From Chitinophagaceae bacterium (GTDB lineage: Bacteria > Bacteroidota > Bacteroidia > Chitinophagales > Chitinophagaceae): a stretch of DNA of 64,000 nucleotides. The position numbers were made by a program, and so were the translations under genes. The notes beneath the pieces are model-generated. The model did not search any database, had not been told where the DNA came from, and was given only the letters and a program-made list of their open reading frames with translations. Position 1 is the first letter of the stretch; every line of letters begins with the position of its first letter. Positions 61,531 to 64,000 of this stretch are shown here, piece after piece. The stretch lies in the NCBI GenBank assembly GCA_016720585.1, contig JADKKH010000001.1, positions 62,001 through 126,000 on the forward strand, in the 5' to 3' direction.

Positions 61531-64000
61531 ATGAAAGTATTCAAATCCATATTATTTTTTGGTTTGCTGGCTCCCGCCATTTCATCGGCTCAATATAACA
61601 GTAAGCTGAACGCAGGGCAATGGACTGACAGTGTGTTCAACAGCCTGAATGATGATGAAAAGATTGCACAGCTGATGGTGATCCGGGCACATTCAAACCT
61701 TGGGGCTGACCATGTGACTAAGGTGGTAAATGATATTCAGAAATATAATGTAGGAGCACTTTGTTTCTTCCAGGGCGGACCCATCCGTCAGGCTAATCTT
61801 ACTAATTATTACCAAAGCATTGCCAAAACGCCTTTAATGATAACCATTGATGGTGAATGGGGATTGGGAATGCGGCTGGATAGCGTAACCAAATTTCCAT
61901 ATCAGCTTACCCTGGGTTCACTGGATAATGAAAATCTTATTTACAGAATGGGGCTGGCAGTTGGCGATCAGTGTAAACGCCTTGGGGTGCATGTAAATTA
62001 TGCACCGGTGGTGGACATCAACAATAATCCCAATAACCCGGTGATCGGCTATCGTTCATTCGGGGAGGATAAAGAAAAAGTATCCCGGTTTGGCGTGGCC
62101 TATATGAAAGGAATGCAGGATGCAGGAATCATGGCCTGTGCCAAACATTTTCCAGGGCATGGTGATGTAGATGTGGACTCACATCTTGACCTCCCGGTTA
62201 TCAATAAAAGTATGGCTGAACTGGATTCTATGGAGCTGGTTCCTTTTAAAGCCGTATTTGCTGCCGGTATCGGCAGTGTAATGATTGCACACCTGTATAT
62301 TCCGGCAATTGATAATACGGCTAACCGGGCAACCTCCATTTCAAAAAATAATGTTACCGATTTGCTGAAAAAAAATATGGGATACACAGGCCTCACTTTT
62401 ACTGATGCGCTTGAAATGAAAGGTGTGGCAAAATATTTTCCCGGGGGTACCATTGCTGTGGAGGCATTGATAGCCGGCAATGATATGCTTTGCCTGCCGG
62501 CCAGTGTGCCGGAAACAATCGAAGCAGTAAAAAAAGCCATTGCAGAAAAAAGATTAAGCTGGGAAGAGATTGATGAAAAAGTGAAAAAGGTGTTGCTGTC
62601 AAAATATAATCTTGGTCTTAATCAAGCCCGGGTTATTGAAACAAATAACCTGCTTGAAGATTTGAATGCCAGGACTGATGCCATTCGCAAGGAAGTTGCC
62701 GAGCATAGTATCACTTTATTGACGGAAGCCAGATTCAGTGCTTCAAGAACCGATTATGCAGAAATACCTATTACCGATAAGAAGAAAAAAATAGCGTATA
62801 TAGGTATCGGCACTCCGGAACTGAATGATTTTGGTAAACGGCTTCATGCAGATTTAGATGCAAATACGTTCCTGTTCTCTTACAAAGACGGCCAGGAGAA
62901 AGCCGATGAGATTTTAAAGAAAGTACAAAAAGACGGGAAATATGATGCCATTGTTATAGGCATACATAATTACGCACTCCGGCCTGCCGATAATTTTGGG
63001 TTAAGTCCTATTGCCATTAAGTTGTATAAAGATTTAAACTTCATTAAAACGATTACGTTCACTTTTGGTAATGTGTTAGCCACCAAAAATTTTTGTGATG
63101 CCTGGACATTAGTAGCCTGTTACCAGGATGACGCCATCACCCAGCAAACTGCAGCTGATTTACTGGAAGGGAAAATTCTTTCGATGGGCCGGTTACCGGT
63201 TTCTGTTTGCCAGTTTAAGTTTGGGGATGGAATCGTACATGACCGTATAATACCATCAAAGGCAGCCATCAAAGAAAAGTTGGGCGTGATCGATTCTATC
63301 GCCATGGATGGGATCGCTAAAAAAGCATTTCCGGGCTGCGTCGTGATGGCGGCCCACCAGGGAGAAGTTATTTATCAAAAAGCTTTTGGCAATTATGAAT
63401 ATGGACCTTCACCGGCTATGTGTCCCGAAAGTATATTTGACCTGGCCTCCGTAACAAAAATTTCTGCCACCACCATTTCGGTAATGAAATTGTATGATGA
63501 GGGTTTGCTGGATTTGAATAAAACAATCGGCGATTATCTGCCCTGGACCCGGGGAACCAATAAGGCCAGCTTGCCCATAAAAGATATTTTGTTGCACCAG
63601 GCTGGTCTTGTACCATTCATAGCTTTTTATAAAGAAACTATTGATACCAATACCGGCATTCCCAACCCCGCAATTTATTCGGCAGTATCCAAACCGGGTT
63701 TTTCAGTACGGGTAGCGGAAAATATTTACATGAGGGATGACTGGACAGATACCATGTTTAACCGTATTTTAAAAAGTCCCCTGAGTTCAAGAAATAAATA
63801 TGTCTACAGCGATAATGATTTTATTTTTTTGGGTAAAATAGTGGAATCGATTTCCGGTTTGACACTGGACCAGTATGCCCAGAAAAATTTCTATGATAAA
63901 TTGGGCATGTTCTCTACGGGTTTTAAACCCCGCAATCATTTACAGATGGAATGCCTGGTACCTACCGAAACAGAAAAACATTTCCGTCGCCAAACAACTA
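61531..64000 (+). CDS. GH3 (NagZ-like) glycosidase fused to a beta-lactamase-fold domain, partial
   Basis: At least 823 residues, cut by the window end. Signal peptide (MKVFKSILFFGLLAPAISSA). GH3 domain (about 30-365) has the NagZ motif KHFPGHGDVDVDSH (205-218) with general acid His218, and nucleophile Asp292 in FTDALEMKG, so beta-N-acetylglucosaminidase activity is likely. A GH3 C-terminal-like domain (about 380-560) and a serine beta-lactamase/PBP-like domain (about 585 on) with Ser640-Val-Thr-Lys643 follow; YSD at 759-761 fits the second motif. Fused enzyme for wall recycling. It diverges from mutL. Confidence 0.9.
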   Translation, partial: MKVFKSILFFGLLAPAISSAQYNSKLNAGQWTDSVFNSLNDDEKIAQLMVIRAHSNLGADHVTKVVNDIQKYNVGALCFFQGGPIRQANLTNYYQSIAKTPLMITIDGEWGLGMRLDSVTKFPYQLTLGSLDNENLIYRMGLAVGDQCKRLGVHVNYAPVVDINNNPNNPVIGYRSFGEDKEKVSRFGVAYMKGMQDAGIMACAKHFPGHGDVDVDSHLDLPVINKSMAELDSMELVPFKAVFAAGIGSVMIAHLYIPAIDNTANRATSISKNNVTDLLKKNMGYTGLTFTDALEMKGVAKYFPGGTIAVEALIAGNDMLCLPASVPETIEAVKKAIAEKRLSWEEIDEKVKKVLLSKYNLGLNQARVIETNNLLEDLNARTDAIRKEVAEHSITLLTEARFSASRTDYAEIPITDKKKKIAYIGIGTPELNDFGKRLHADLDANTFLFSYKDGQEKADEILKKVQKDGKYDAIVIGIHNYALRPADNFGLSPIAIKLYKDLNFIKTITFTFGNVLATKNFCDAWTLVACYQDDAITQQTAADLLEGKILSMGRLPVSVCQFKFGDGIVHDRIIPSKAAIKEKLGVIDSIAMDGIAKKAFPGCVVMAAHQGEVIYQKAFGNYEYGPSPAMCPESIFDLASVTKISATTISVMKLYDEGLLDLNKTIGDYLPWTRGTNKASLPIKDILLHQAGLVPFIAFYKETIDTNTGIPNPAIYSAVSKPGFSVRVAENIYMRDDWTDTMFNRILKSPLSSRNKYVYSDNDFIFLGKIVESISGLTLDQYAQKNFYDKLGMFSTGFKPRNHLQMECLVPTETEKHFRRQTT

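Noticed and set aside
1..64000. tRNA, rRNA, CRISPR, prophage or insertion sequence
   Set aside because: I read for T-loop (GGTTCRA) and rRNA-like stretches, regular spacers, transposase or integrase frames, and found none that hold up.

Overview
The window comes from a Bacteroidota chromosome, most likely the family Chitinophagaceae. The evidence is the gliding-motility genes gldC and gldH, the Bacteroidota-type cluster CBS protein / NAD kinase / DUF6089 / UppS / BamA / OmpH / OmpH / MurI, a DUF4290 protein, BatD, a TonB receptor with an N-terminal carboxypeptidase-regulatory-like domain, and repeated -7 boxes of the Bacteroidota type (TAnnTTTG). It is nearly all core genome. I see no intact insertion sequence, prophage, CRISPR array, tRNA or rRNA.

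Layout. 0-2.7 kb: two duplicated small secreted proteins and a deoxyhypusine-synthase-like enzyme. 2.8-7.8 kb (minus strand): rpiB, tatC, a CorC/HlyC-type membrane protein, gmk and a GT22-like mannosyltransferase. 7.8-11.2 kb is the most accessory-looking part: a DUF1003 protein, an AT-rich HExxH protein between short inverted repeats, a GNAT acetyltransferase and a non-coding element full of inverted repeats. 11.2-17 kb: murA (with Asp in place of the usual catalytic Cys), DUF4290, a glycosyltransferase, gldC, a YqeY-like protein and cvpA. 17-28.6 kb: the envelope cluster (hydrolase, CBS, BamA-like, nadK, DUF6089, DUF2541, uppS, bamA, two ompH, murI), which joins outer-membrane protein assembly to peptidoglycan precursor supply. 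28.6-31.2 kb: a small pseudogene, rpmH-rnpA-yidD, a lipoprotein and superoxide dismutase. 31.3-44 kb: tRNA modification (tadA, trmO, dusB), an ALDH / glutathione peroxidase operon, phospholipid synthesis (cdsA, psd), batD and a two-component system. 43.8-53.1 kb: gldH, yicC, lpxD, several oxidoreductases and membrane proteins, and pheS. 53.2-64 kb: a TonB receptor, an arginase-fold protein with a degenerate metal site, a Gfo/Idh oxidoreductase, a mosaic dacB, mutL, and a NagZ-like glycosidase fused to a beta-lactamase-fold domain that runs off the right edge.

I did not find a clear-cut new multi-gene system. The most unusual signals are: (1) degenerate 7-bp periodic repeats at many loci, which supply or overlap stop codons of gldC and lpxD, supply the only usable ATG of dacB, and form part of the MutL linker; (2) a dacB gene whose middle third differs sharply in base composition, followed by a 24-codon relic of a paralogue's C-terminus; (3) MurA with Asp121 at the fosfomycin-target position; (4) a MutL without the usual endonuclease motif; (5) a possible cassette-like island at 8.8-10 kb and a repeat element at 10.7-11.1 kb.
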